In this document: piece after piece, positions 36,970 through 48,038 of the stretch
Position numbering within the stretch: position 1 is the stretch's first letter
Layout: the number at the start of each line of letters is the position of its first letter
Position numbers and translations under genes: made by a program
Notes under the pieces: generated by a model
Told to the model about the DNA's origin: nothing
The model's input: the letters and a program-made list of their open reading frames with translations, nothing else
Databases searched by the model: none
Assembly: GCA_963573315.1 (NCBI GenBank)
Contig: OY752146.1
Span: forward strand, 2,232,001 to 2,296,000
Source: Entomortierella parvispora
Lineage: Eukaryota > Mortierellomycota > Mortierellomycetes > Mortierellales > Mortierellaceae
Length of the DNA: 64,000 nt
Direction: 5' to 3'

Positions 36970-39900
36970 TCAAGACTGAGGATGAAACTGCTGGAGCTGC
37001 TGCTGTTGCATCTCTTTGAACATGGCCTTGGTCGCCATCTTTGCAGGGACCCGGCGAAGCTTGTGGACCAATCCAAAGGGACCAGAAGCGACAGGCATGG
37101 ATGTTGCGGACGTTGTGGACGTTGAAGACTGGACCTGAGGAGCAGCGGTCAAAGGAGGAAGAGGAGGAAGCGGGCTCTTGATCGAGGAGGGCGGAGAGGA
37201 AGAAGAAGAAGAAGGAGGAGAAGAAGAAGAAGAGGGGAATGAATGAACTACAGGTTTTGAAGCCCAATCCATTTCTTCTTGTTTGACCTGAATCTTTTCT
37301 TCTGCTTCCTCGTCCTGATCAATCTCCATCTCGGCCTCATCATATCCAATGTCGAGCATGATCGTCATCATGCTCTCGTTCAACTGAGCATAGTCCCGCT
37401 TGATCACCTCAATGACTTCCTCCAGTCGAACAAAGAACACATCGCACCCCAAAAACTTTTGCTTCTCATGTTCCTTGAGTCGACTCATTGCATGCGTCGC
37501 ATTCGTCCAGGACGAGAACTGGCATTCCGCCGGCAACACCTCATAGTTCAACTTGACCGCCGCCGCGCACCGGTCCGAGACCATGGACGAAAGAGGGGAC
37601 CATAGCCGGACCTTTTCACGCTTTGTCACCAGTCGGCGGAGCAAATGTGGGTACCGTGTAAACAGACTTCCGGGCGCCAATCCAAGCAACAGCTGAACTT
37701 GCTTGTCCACCACACAAAAGTACTGTCCCGAGGATGATCCTGAAGAGTGCGTGGTCGTCGCCGTATGTCCACCGTTGCCGGATTCTCCACTGTCTCCAGA
37801 GAGCTGGACAGTGTAAAGAGGAAGGTACCGTTGAGCATCCTGAACCGAGCGCTCCGAGGGTTTGACGTCCACTGCCACAAGAGTTTCCTCCTTTTTGATT
37901 TCTACCTTCCTTCCCGACAACTTCTCATTCGACTCTGACTTGACAGTACCAGCCGACAAAGGAGTATTCAACGAGGACGCCTTTGCAGCGGTAGTTGTCA
38001 AGAACAGGGATCCATTCTCTGACCTCTTCTTGGGATGGACCTGACTGCTCGCCTTTGAGGCGGACAATGTTGGCTTGGCAGTGTTCGAATCCGTGGTGGA
38101 CTCTCCTTGAGAAGTCTTTGCCTTCTTCCGGGCCAAATCCGGTTCCACAGGAGCTTGGGCCATCGAATCAGCCGCCACAGGCCGCGAAGGTTGTTGGGTC
38201 GAAGCCGTACTGCGCTGCCGGCTATGTTGAGCCGTACTGCCGAGCTTGAGATCATCCGCAAACTTGAGGTATCCACTGGGCGAGGCAAACGTCTGACTGC
38301 TTCGCTTGCGGCTCTTGTCCAGATCCTGCGCAGCAGACGATTGTAAGGACGGTGGAGGGGGTGATGAGGACGTCTCTGTCAAGGGCGGTGAAATCGTTGC
38401 AATCGAAGATCCTGGTCCCAGATGCGACGAGCTCGATCTAGAAGAAAGCGATGGCCGGGACCCAACTCGATTCGCCTTTGCATCCTTGGAAAGCGTCGGC
38501 GTCGACACCACCCGACGAAGCTCATCTGTTTTTGAAGAACCCCTAAAGGACTGACCATCATCTTCCCGCTCCTTCTTGATCTTGACTTTGCCACTATAGC
38601 CGTCCGAGGGCCGATCTCCTTCCCTTCGCTTCTTACTGGACCCAGATATCTTTGTTTCTGAATCTTCGAGACCTGGAAGAGCAGAAGTAGAGGCACTGGA
38701 CGAAGACAATCTCCGCCCTTGACCCTTTTGTTTGGATACAGTATCCGCTCCATCCCCACTGTTGCTCCAGGATCGGTTTGAAGATGGGGTCGCCATTGTT
38801 GGGGTAACTGGTGTGCTTTTCGTTGTCCCTGATTGCGCGATCGCTATTGAGGGAAGGGATGTCGACTTCTTCATACCCGTGCTGGAGGTAGTCCTGGAGT
38901 GCTTTTTACGATCGTCGCCTTCCTTCTTTTCACGCTCCTTTGATTTTGGTGGGACGGTTTCATCGCTGTCACTGTCACTGCGACGATTCATCTTGCGCTC
39001 CTTGTGCTTCCCAGAGTCGCGAGCTACAATCATGACAAAGAAATAAAAGAAAAAAGCTGCTGTCAGATGACCATTTCTTCCTTATGAATATGCAGAAATG
39101 AGGCGGTTCACACATTTGTATCCACTTACAGTCCAAGACCTGAGAAAGTCTCTTTTTTGACCGTTCCTTGGCCTTCAACTCGGCTTGTTCCAGTGACGTC
39201 TTCAACAACGTCTTGATCTCTTCGTCTTTGGGGGACACCAGCTCGAGACTTGTCCGCTTTTTCGAGTCCCGAATTCCAACAAGAGCATTGTTCTGAAGCA
39301 GCAATCGAACCGCTTCTTTGTGTCGATGCCGAACAGCCTCATGCAACGCTGTTGATTTGGTGTTATCTTGGGCATTGATATTGCAGCCATAAGCGAGAAG
39401 TAACACAAGGACATCCGTGTTTCCGGCTTTGGCTGCTAGGTGGAGTGGTGTTAGACCCTCGTTATCAGTCGGGTCACGATCCACGCCTCCTTCTAGAAGA
39501 GTCCCGACCATTTCAATGTCACCCGTCTCGGACCATTGGTGAAGTTGGGTACGCCCACCAGAGTCTTTGTAGCGATGGTCTATCCGGAACCGATCACCAA
39601 GGGACCGTTTCACTGACCGCCGCCGAGGGGTTGGCTCCGAATCGGAGGACTCTTCTCTTTCCTCCGATCGTGCTGTCGTCCGTTTGGATCCATTTTGCGA
39701 GCTTTTGGAGGCAGCTCGACTTGTTGATTGACTATTCCTTGACGATGGTGGTTGCTTCCACGATGAAGAGTTTGATGAACGAGAAGGTGTCGGCGTTTCC
39801 TCATCCTCATCCTCGTCATTCTCGTCATCTGATGCCAGCTTGAAGTTTCTTTTTTTCGCCTTCTTGCGTTCTTCCCGTTGCTCCTGCATACGGATCGTCG

Positions 39901-41911
39901 AAAGCAACTGCTGCATCTTGCGCTCATCTCTAGACATTTGCGCTTGAACCGGTCGGTCTTCACTTGGACTCCTCCTCCCGTCGTCGCTCATCGCCTCTGC
40001 ACTTCCTTCTTTCCGCCGTGATTCCTTTCCGGGCCGGCCGGCTTTGGCCTTTTGCGAAGCGGTGGATTGCTTGGATCCCTGTGATGAAAGGGACGAGAGC
40101 GATGAGCTGGAAGAGAGAATGCCTGCAGTCACCTCTGGGCTAGGCTTTTTGGTCCCACGGGCACCATGCTTCAAGAGTTCCAGGATACCTTCGTGTTCTG
40201 ATACATCACAGGCCTTTTCCCCCTTGGAGTTTTTGAAATCAGGGTCGGCCCCGTATTCCAGGAGTAGTCGAACAACATCCTCGTGCTCATTCTGGGCTGC
40301 ATCATGCAAAGCCGTGTCGTCGCCATGTCCCTTTGCGTTTGGGTCCGCTCCTTGAGAGAGTAATAGCTCTACTACGGCTGTATGGCCGGCCAGAGCGGCT
40401 TCATGAAGTGGTGTCCATTGAGCATTGTCCTTTGCGTTGATGTCGGCTCCCTGATTGAGAAGATCTGCCACGGCGTTGTAGGATCCAGAGCTACATGACC
40501 GATGAAGCATAGTCTGTCCAGCTTGGTTTTTGCCAGTCAACAATGCAACAAGTGATTGACGACGCTCGAGCAACTCAATGACCTCATCATCATCGCACAC
40601 GTCGATCGGAGTAATTCCTTTCGCGTTCTTGGCCAGAACATTGGCTCCGTGAGCGAGCAAAAGCTTTACAACCTCGACATGACCATTCTGAGCAGCGTCG
40701 TGTAGAGGGGTATCCAGCTGACCGCCTTGCGCGTTCACATCAGCGTGGTGTTGAATCAAGAGTTCCGCCACTTTGTCGTGTCCAGTCACACAGGCTTCGT
40801 GGAGTGGAGTCCAGTCTGCGTAATCTCGGTCATTCACCTGAGCACCTTCCTCAATGAGTCTTTTGCAAACATCCAGATCGCCTGCTGCAGTGTACTTGAA
40901 GAGCTGAGTCCGCCCTGACCGGTCCCGTTTACCAATATTTACAAAGTCGGGCTGCTTGGTCTTTCTCTTTGTTTGTGATTCACTCGTGGTCGGAGACGCA
41001 ACGACGCCTGCCATGTCCGTACTCTTTGATCCGTTCCCAGTCAATTTAGATGTTGCGTTGAAAGCCGTCGAGTTGGGTGATTTGGGTGATTGAGACTTTG
41101 GCGGTTTGTTCTTGAGCTTTGGTGGTCTTCCAGGGCCACGTTTCTTGACTACTTGCTCCTGTGCTTCTTCATCCGAGCTATTATCTGAGGGTATCCTCCG
41201 ATTGTTCTTTGCTCGTGCGGGACCCTTGCTTTTCGATTTCTTGGGATGAATAGCAGGTTTTGGTCGATTTTGAGAGTCGTCCGATTCTGATGATTCCTCA
41301 TGATTTTTCTTGTCAGGATCCTGTCCGTTGTCATGTTCACTGGCACTGCCATCCACACTAGACTCGTCGTCGTCATGATCTTCTTTGCCTGAGCCACTAA
41401 GACTGGAATCACTGTTGAGGTCCGACAGGTCCGATCCATCAAAGTCGCTCAATGTCCCGTCAAGAGGATCCGTTGTTAATGCTGTCCCTGATGACTGTAG
41501 AGCCGGCACTGGAGGAGAAGTCTTTGACGAGATGATGTTGGTGTCTGAAGTGGGAGACTCTGGCGCAGCAGCAGCAGCAAATGTGGCTTCCGCGTCTGTA
41601 GGTATATTTATAGAGCTGAGGTCCTTCTCCTTTCGAGGCTCTGCCTCAAGGACGGTCCCATGGTGTTGATGCGCCTGTGATGAAGTTGATGGTGGGGTCG
41701 CGGACGATGTTGATGCTGATGGTGCGGAGACTGGTTCTGTTTTGCCATTGCTCGATGATCCGTTGATTTTTGACGGTGACTCTGAGCCAAGGCGTGAGAA
41801 CACAGACCCCGACATGCTCTTCCCGCTGGTCACCAATATTGGCAGGTAGTGGTGCGGGTTTTGTTGAAGGCCTGGCGATGTACTTGCGCGTGCGACGGTC
41901 CCATTCTCCAT
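36970..41911 (-). CDS. Large ankyrin-repeat chromatin protein, Hos4-like architecture
   Basis: Two minus-strand exons, 41911-39130 and 39023-36970, joined across a 106-nt GT-AG intron in phase (SQVLD|SRDSGKHK); 4836 nt, 1611 aa. Order: Ser/Asp-rich N-terminus, an AT-hook-like KKRGPGRPPK (about residue 260), a first ankyrin block (about 325-590, about seven repeats such as DWTPLHEACVTGHDKVAELL), a Ser/Lys-rich spacer, a second block of three to four repeats (about 780-910), a charged region, and a folded C-terminal module (about 1325-1500: QYFCVVDKQVQLLLGLAPGS, LWSPLSSMVSDRCAAAVKL). Yeast Hos4, an ankyrin subunit of the Set3 deacetylase complex, has a similar layout; I infer a nuclear chromatin role but not strict orthology. 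A likely 5' UTR acceptor (TATTAG) lies just upstream of the start. Confidence 0.85.
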
Positions 41912-43595
41912 CTTGGACTGAGACCTAATACAGGACATGGGGACAAAGAGATGGAGAGGTGAGTCAAGCAGGTCATGAAATGGAAAATCATGTCTGATAT
42001 ATTTGCTCATCATTGAGGATTCACACGCACCCAGTGGAGTTTTTCTTTGGCGTAGCAAGTTGGGTGTCGTTCGACACTCGAGACGACAGGGACAACGCGC
42101 AAATTCCTGGTTCTCCTGCTCGATGGTAATTCTTTTCCTTTGTTTGCGTTGGTCGATCAACAAAAACAGGCAGCGTGACTCGAGGTGGATTATAACGGCA
42201 GAGGGCACAAGACAAAGACAAGAACGAAACTTGGTATTTCTCTCTGTATGTACTGGTTCAAGGGCGCTGGCCAGAGCTGCTAGTGGGGTCTAAAACAAAA
42301 GAGCGTACGTCTATTACACAGAGAGGACAAAAGAAAAGAGAGCGTCAGTATGGACTCGATGGAATGGGAAGACGGAGAAACAATTTCACGACGAGATGGA
42401 CATGCATGAATAGGAAACACTGGGAGGGGGGAGGGAGGAGCGAAAAATAGAAGAGAAGGTAGGAGGATATATGCGCAAAAGAGGGAGTGAATGAAGTGAG
42501 AGGGATGGGATGCAGGATTGGAAAAGAAAAAAAAAAGAAAAAAAAAATAAGAAAGAGAGGACGGACGGGAAGTAGGGGTGAAAAGGGGAGAGAGAGTGAG
42601 TGGCACAACATTCACCCATGGGGCAAGGTTAGGTCGATGGGGCGATGGAGGAGACAGAGAGAGAGAGGAACGGAAGAGAAGGGAAGGGAAGGAAAAGGAA
42701 GGGAAGGGCAGGGAAGGGAAGGGGGGGGGGGGGCATAAGCACTGTGAGTGTGTGTGTTATGCAAAAGCATCCTGTTCCCGCGGTGGGTGTTTTTTCTTTT
42801 GTTTCCTGCGTGTGGGCAAAAAGGGACAAGCGAGAGGCACAAGGGAAAAGAAGGAAGGACAAGGGCAAAGCACAAAGGAGGGAAAGGAAAGGAAAGAAAA
42901 AAAAAAAAGCACACATGCACCCATGCAAAAAAGGAATGGATGATGGATGGATCGAGCAAGGATTATTACCTCTGAGGGAGGGGAGGGAGCGAAGGAGGAA
43001 GAAGGATGCTATGTACAATGAAGGAAGGGAAGGACAAGGAGACGGCAAGAGGATGCAGCGGATGCAGAGACAAGGCGGGCGGATGAAGAAAGGAAGGAGA
43101 TGACGAGAGAATGAATCCAATCAGGTGAATGACGAGAAAAGAGAAAAGAGAAAAAGGGAACAGGACACCACACCCCCACGACTGCGAGGGAGAGAGACAC
43201 ACAGACAGCAGACACACAGACAGACAGACAGCAGACACACAGAGCCAATACGACGCAGCACATGCGATCGCTTGCTCTTCCCGCTTGCACGTGCCTCGGT
43301 GGCTTGTTGTCTCTCCTTGTCTCCTCCCTCTCTCTCTCTCCTGTATAAAAACAGCTCCGCTCAGTCATGCATTTCATTCTTTCCCATTCTTCATTCAGCT
43401 TTGCCTTTTTTTATTTCTCTGCTGCTTCGCCTCCGCCCGTTGTTGCTCCTGTCCACTGTGCCCTTCAGTCCATCTGTCATTGGCGAACCCGCTCCTTACT
43501 TTGCCTCCGACTACACTGACTCTCTCTTTGCACTCGACTCAATTCACACACACTTCCCTTCCTCAACACTTGCCCCCCCCCACTGCACATCCACC
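41912..43595. other. Divergent promoter region, ankyrin gene / TFIIB
   Basis: A 1.7-kb head-to-head intergenic region, strongly purine-rich on the plus strand between ~42,420 and 43,220. It includes a G-rich stretch at 42,681-42,733 (repeated GGGAA units ending in 13 consecutive G), AAGG runs at 42,840-42,910 and a GACA/CAGA repeat at 43,195-43,240. Long frames here translate these repeats. No gene supported. Confidence 0.5.
43344..43350 (+). promoter_or_regulatory. TATA box candidate of the TFIIB gene
   Basis: TATAAAA preceded by a CT-rich tract and followed by a pyrimidine-rich leader, about 245 bp upstream of the TFIIB start codon. Position and context fit a core promoter. No experimental start site is available. 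Confidence 0.5.
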
Positions 43596-44965
43596 ATGGC
43601 CACGAAAGCCTACACCGCTCCTCTTCCTACTCATGCAAAGGTGGTTGATCTCAATGTCCAGCTGATGTGCCCTGGTGAGTAATCATGCCCTTCTATTGCA
43701 CCTACTCTACCCCACTTCAATCGTAAAACATTGGCTTCCATGATGTGACACTGTGCTGTTGAAAAGAAGACATTGAACGAGAATGAACAAAGGCAAAAGA
43801 GGTTGACAAATGTAGACATCACTGTTTTTGGCAATGACAAAAGTGGTGGCGCAAGTTGCATCTGTGGTAAACGCAGTGTGTGCAACATGGTCTAAAAGAG
43901 TACATGAACTGAACGATCCACTTTCCTTTGCCCTTTTACTGGACTCTTTTTGTCGGTATCAGACTGCAAGGTTGTTCCTCCCAACATCTCCGAAGAGTTT
44001 TCTTCCGGCGACTTGGTGTGTGCTGACTGTGGCCTGGTGCTGGGCGACCGCATCGTGGATACTCGATCAGAGTGGCGTACTTTTGCCAACGACGAGGGTG
44101 ATGATCCTTCTCGTGTCGGTTCTGCTGCAAATCCACTTTTGAATGGACCCCAGCTCGATACCGTCATCTCCCAGAAGGATGGCGGCTCTGGTGCCGCTCG
44201 TGAACTGAACAGAACCCATGGCCGTGTCACTGCGGTCAAGGGTGAACGCAACTTGCTCCAGGCTTACAAAGACATCTCTGCCATGTGTGAAGCCATTGGA
44301 CTTCCCAAGCTCATCGGTAAGGATCAAACACCTCTCTCCAAGGAAACTATGGATACATTGCTTAGCCTCTCCCCTTTGCTCTGTATTAATTTGTATGTTT
44401 GCGATTGTACATGATAGCCGATATTGCCAAGCAGCTTTTCAAGCGCGTCGAAGATGACAAGTTGCTGCGGGGCAAACCGAACGAGAGTATCATTGCTGCG
44501 TGCATCTTTATTGCTTGCCGTCAGGAGGGTGTCCCCCGTACGTTTAAAGAGATTTGTACCTTGACCCAGGTGCCCAAGAAAGAGATTGGCCGTTGTTTCA
44601 AGGTCTTGAACGAAGCATTCCAGGAGACAAAGGTCCAGACCATGACCTCGGAGGATCTCATGGCTCGTTTCTGTGCCAACTTGAGGCTTCCCATGGAGGT
44701 TCAAAAGGCGGCGGTAGAGTTGACAAAGAAGGCTAAAGAGCTTGGTACCTTGGCTGGCAAATCGCCCGTTTCCATTGCAGCGGCCTGTATTTACATGGCC
44801 TGCAATCTCTACCAGCAACAACGATCGACCCGCGACATCAGCATGGTGTGCGGTGTCTCCGAGGTGACGATCAAGAATGCCTACAAGCACTTGTACAACG
44901 AGCGTGCGAAGCTCGTGGATGACCGGATCACGACCAAACTCATTGAGGGACTTCCCACACCCTAA
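43596..44965 (+). CDS. SUA7: Transcription initiation factor TFIIB
   Basis: Three exons: 43596-43674, 43963-44316 and 44418-44965 (981 nt, 326 aa, the normal size). TFIIB bridges TBP and RNA polymerase II and sets the start site. The N-terminal zinc ribbon is complete: CPDC, whose last Cys is reached across intron 1, then CADC. The B-reader/linker (DRIVDTRSEWRTFAND) and two cyclin-like repeats follow (IADIAKQLFKRVEDDKLLRG...ACIFIACRQEGVPRTFKEI; VAAELTKKAKEL-like segment, then AAACIYMACNLYQQQRSTRDI). Intron 1 (288 nt) splits the zinc-ribbon coding sequence after CP. The gene is divergent from the ankyrin protein and 217 bp upstream of GPI10 on the same strand. Confidence 0.97.
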
Positions 44966-45182
44966 AGCCTCTTCTTCTTTGTACATTTCTCTGTAGCATA
45001 TCTCTCCTCTCCACCTCAGAACTCTGGGCCACGCAAAGCGCCCACCGTAGGCCCTAGAATAATAAAAAAAAAAAAAAAGGATAAAGGGTGACTGCATTTT
45101 TCCACAAGTTGATCAGCTTGATGCAAAGGCAAGGATGGGATGGCATGTTGCATCATCTTCCATCTTGAACAAACCCCTCACA

Positions 45183-47443
45183 ATGACAAATCCCTCCGTG
45201 GCCAGGCATATCCACCAGATACCTGACTCACATCTGCTGTTAGGCTTGATCTTGTTCCGAGTCGTCAACTCGCTTCTTGTACGCACCTATTTCAGCCCAG
45301 ACGAGTACTGGCAGGCCCTGGAAGTAGGGCACAGGATCACGTTTGGATATGGCTACCTGACATGGGAATGGGGAACTGTTGGTCTGCGTTCCGTTCTTCA
45401 CCCAGCGCTCTTTGCAGGACTCTACAAATTGCTGGCTCTTCTTGGGCTTGAAGATGGTGCACTTTTTGTAAGGGGTTACGATCGATCGACATTTAGCAAT
45501 GATATTCGCTGGGTTTGACCGAGGATATACTGACTACCATTTCTCGTTTTTGTAGATTTTGGGGCCAAGGATCTTGCAGTCAGGATTCGCGGCTCTGGGT
45601 GATCTTTACACATACAAGTTTGCATATCGCCTGTTTGAGAACCAACTGGTCGCCAACTGGACAGTGAGTACTCTGAATGCCATTTCCTGCATTGCGGTCC
45701 AAATTCTCATGCCCCCTGTCTTCTGGGTCTTGATGTCCTCTCTTTCTTCGATAGCTATTCTTGTCTGTATTCAGTTGGTGGAACTTTTTCTGCTCGACGA
45801 GGACACTGGCAAACTCACTGGAGGCTGCTTTAACTATCGTGGCGCTGTACTACTGGCCTTTCACCAAATCCAAAGCATCGACCCCTGCAACTCTGACCTC
45901 GACGACTTCTTTGGAGGATCATGGATCAGAGTCCAAGGAAGGCAAAAGGAGGGAAAATAACGACAGTTTGAAAACAAGTCTTTTGATTGCGTCGTTGACT
46001 TGTATTTTCCGACCAACAGCAGCAATCTTGTGGATCTTTTTGGGGGTCACTTTGCTGATCAGCGAACTTTCCAAAGGAGACTTGAAGCAAGTCGTTACAA
46101 TCATCCTCAGCGTTGTTTTCATTGGGTAAGCATAGACAATCTAGGACAAAATGGGCTAGTTCTGGACTCGGAGTAAATGTAGTCAGAAAGACTTGCTAAC
46201 TTTCGTCTCTTTCTTTATATTGCTATTCGACTGTAGAGGAGCGGCTGTGGCGGGATCTGCTGTTTTGGACACGTCATTGTTGTATGGTCGTTGGATTCTC
46301 ACCCCACTGAATTTTCTCCGCGTCAATGTGCTGGAAGGGATTTCGCTCTTTTACGGATCTTCTCCCTGGCATTGGTACTTTTCCCAAGGAATCCCGATTC
46401 TCTTTGGAATCTACATTCCTTTAGTCCTCTTTGGATCTTGGAAGGCATGGAACGGTCTTCAATCAGGTTTGAACGCTGGATTGAAGCATCAGGTTTTATA
46501 TCTGTGCATGTGGGCGTTGGTGGTCTACAGTAGCCTCCAGCACAAGGAGTGGCGATTCTTGTACCCGATCCTGTATCCGATGCTGGCCTTTGGAGGGGAT
46601 GCCTTGTATACATTCTCTCTCTCTGACAACCGGGGCTGGAGATCTTCCAAAAAACTTGTGGCTCTGGTTGCGGTCCTCGTAGGCGTCAATGCCATCATGG
46701 CTTGGTACACAACCTTTGTACACCAGCGTGGGGTAGTGGATGTCATGGATTGGATTCGTGAAAAGTCCAGAGAAGGAAAAATCGAGTCTGTCGCGTTTAT
46801 CATGCCGTGTCATTCCACACCTTTGTACAGTAACGTGCATCTCAGGAATAGGGAGCCACTGGACATGTGGTTCCTGACATGCGAACCTCCTCTTGGGTGA
46901 GTCCTGCAGTGCTTTTTTGTACTCTTGCTTTGCAACAATTGGATATAATGATGGTGACATGTTATTGATGCTATATTGAAATATATTCCTTTATCCAATC
47001 GAAACTTTTAGCGACATTGATGCATCGACTTACAAGGACGAATCGGACATCTTTTACAAAGATCCAGTCGAGTACCTTTCAACTCATTTCAAGTCCGAGG
47101 CGACGCGTGTTTATGGTGACGATGGGTTGGTACATTCTCACCACCACGAGAAGGACAGCCACATTGTATTTTTCGAAGATTTGATCCGCACTCATCCTGA
47201 TACCCCTGCCTGGTTCAAAAATCAAGGCTATGTTGAGGTAAAAGAAAAAAACAAGTTCAATGATGACCTTTCTTCTCCCACCTGAGCTGCCTTTTCAAAC
47301 CAATGCTAACAGTACCTCTTTTTTCACCATTTTCCTATTGGGGGATGATGCTTCAGTGCGCAAGGTTCTTTAATTCTCATTTCCATGATGATTCACGTCG
47401 CAGAGGCGACGTACTCGTGTACTGCTTGTACCAAGAGTCCTGA
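45183..47443 (+). CDS. GPI10: GPI mannosyltransferase 3 (PIG-B/Gpi10), GT22 family
   Basis: Six exons: 45183-45467, 45556-45663, 45755-46125, 46237-46896, 47012-47237 and 47357-47443 (1737 nt, 578 aa). The enzyme adds the third mannose to GPI anchors in the ER lumen, using dolichol-phosphate mannose. The GT22 signature is intact: RTYFSPDEYWQALEVGH with its lumenal acidic pair, then FGYGYLTWEW. Later family blocks are FFCSTRTLANSLEAALT, YYWPF, NVLEGISLFYGSSPWHWYF and a KEWRFLYPI segment. Many hydrophobic segments fit a polytopic ER protein. Exon 3 starts at 45,755, because only that acceptor yields the conserved LFLSVFSWWNFF. A second Met 48 nt upstream (45,135) would add 16 residues. Confidence 0.94.
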
Positions 47444-48038
47444 GATTGGAATAAAGCGTGTCGGCTTGTATAGACCGATTGAGGCTCTCCGAGCTGTTGC
47501 AACTGCTCCTGTCCTCGGTTTAAGAGGTTTGGGATTCAGGATTCAACATTTTGAGTTTTTTTTTTTTTTTTTTTTGGTTTTTCAATTCAAAAAGAAGCGG
47601 TGCGCTCTCTTCAGCTCTCGGCGTGTGGACCAGAGCTGCCCAGACAAAAGAAAGGAAAGGAAGGCAAAAAAAGCGAGGCAGTTCACTTCAGTCCACTCAT
47701 TCTGTTCTCACAGCTAATGATGGTTGTTACCCGGTCGTGGATGTCTTGTCTGGATTCCTCGGTTCTTCCTACTACCTGGCCTATACAACAGGCGTGCTGG
47801 CAGAATAGAAATACCGGATCCTCTTCTTTTCTTATTTCATCATGGCGCAAGCACACTTGAGGATCGGAAAGGCGGAATATTTCGATCCGCCTACACTGAA
47901 AACTAGTCCATAGTTTAGCTTCTTGCGGTTTCTCTGCGGTTTCCTGTCCTGCCAATATCACCAATGACCCAACATATCAAGAGAAAGCAGTGCGTTGCAG
48001 ACGATATTATTGTGTTTTATTAATCTGTAAAACGCGAC
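47444..48038. other. Convergent intergenic region
   Basis: Between the stops of GPI10 and the Asteroid-like gene. A 17-T run lies at 47,558-47,574. Short frames here show no domain. No gene supported. Confidence 0.5.

Noticed and set aside
42578-43120. Long frames on both strands in the TFIIB upstream region
   Set aside because: They are Lys/Glu/Gly or Ser/Phe/Pro translations of AAGG/GGGA repeats.
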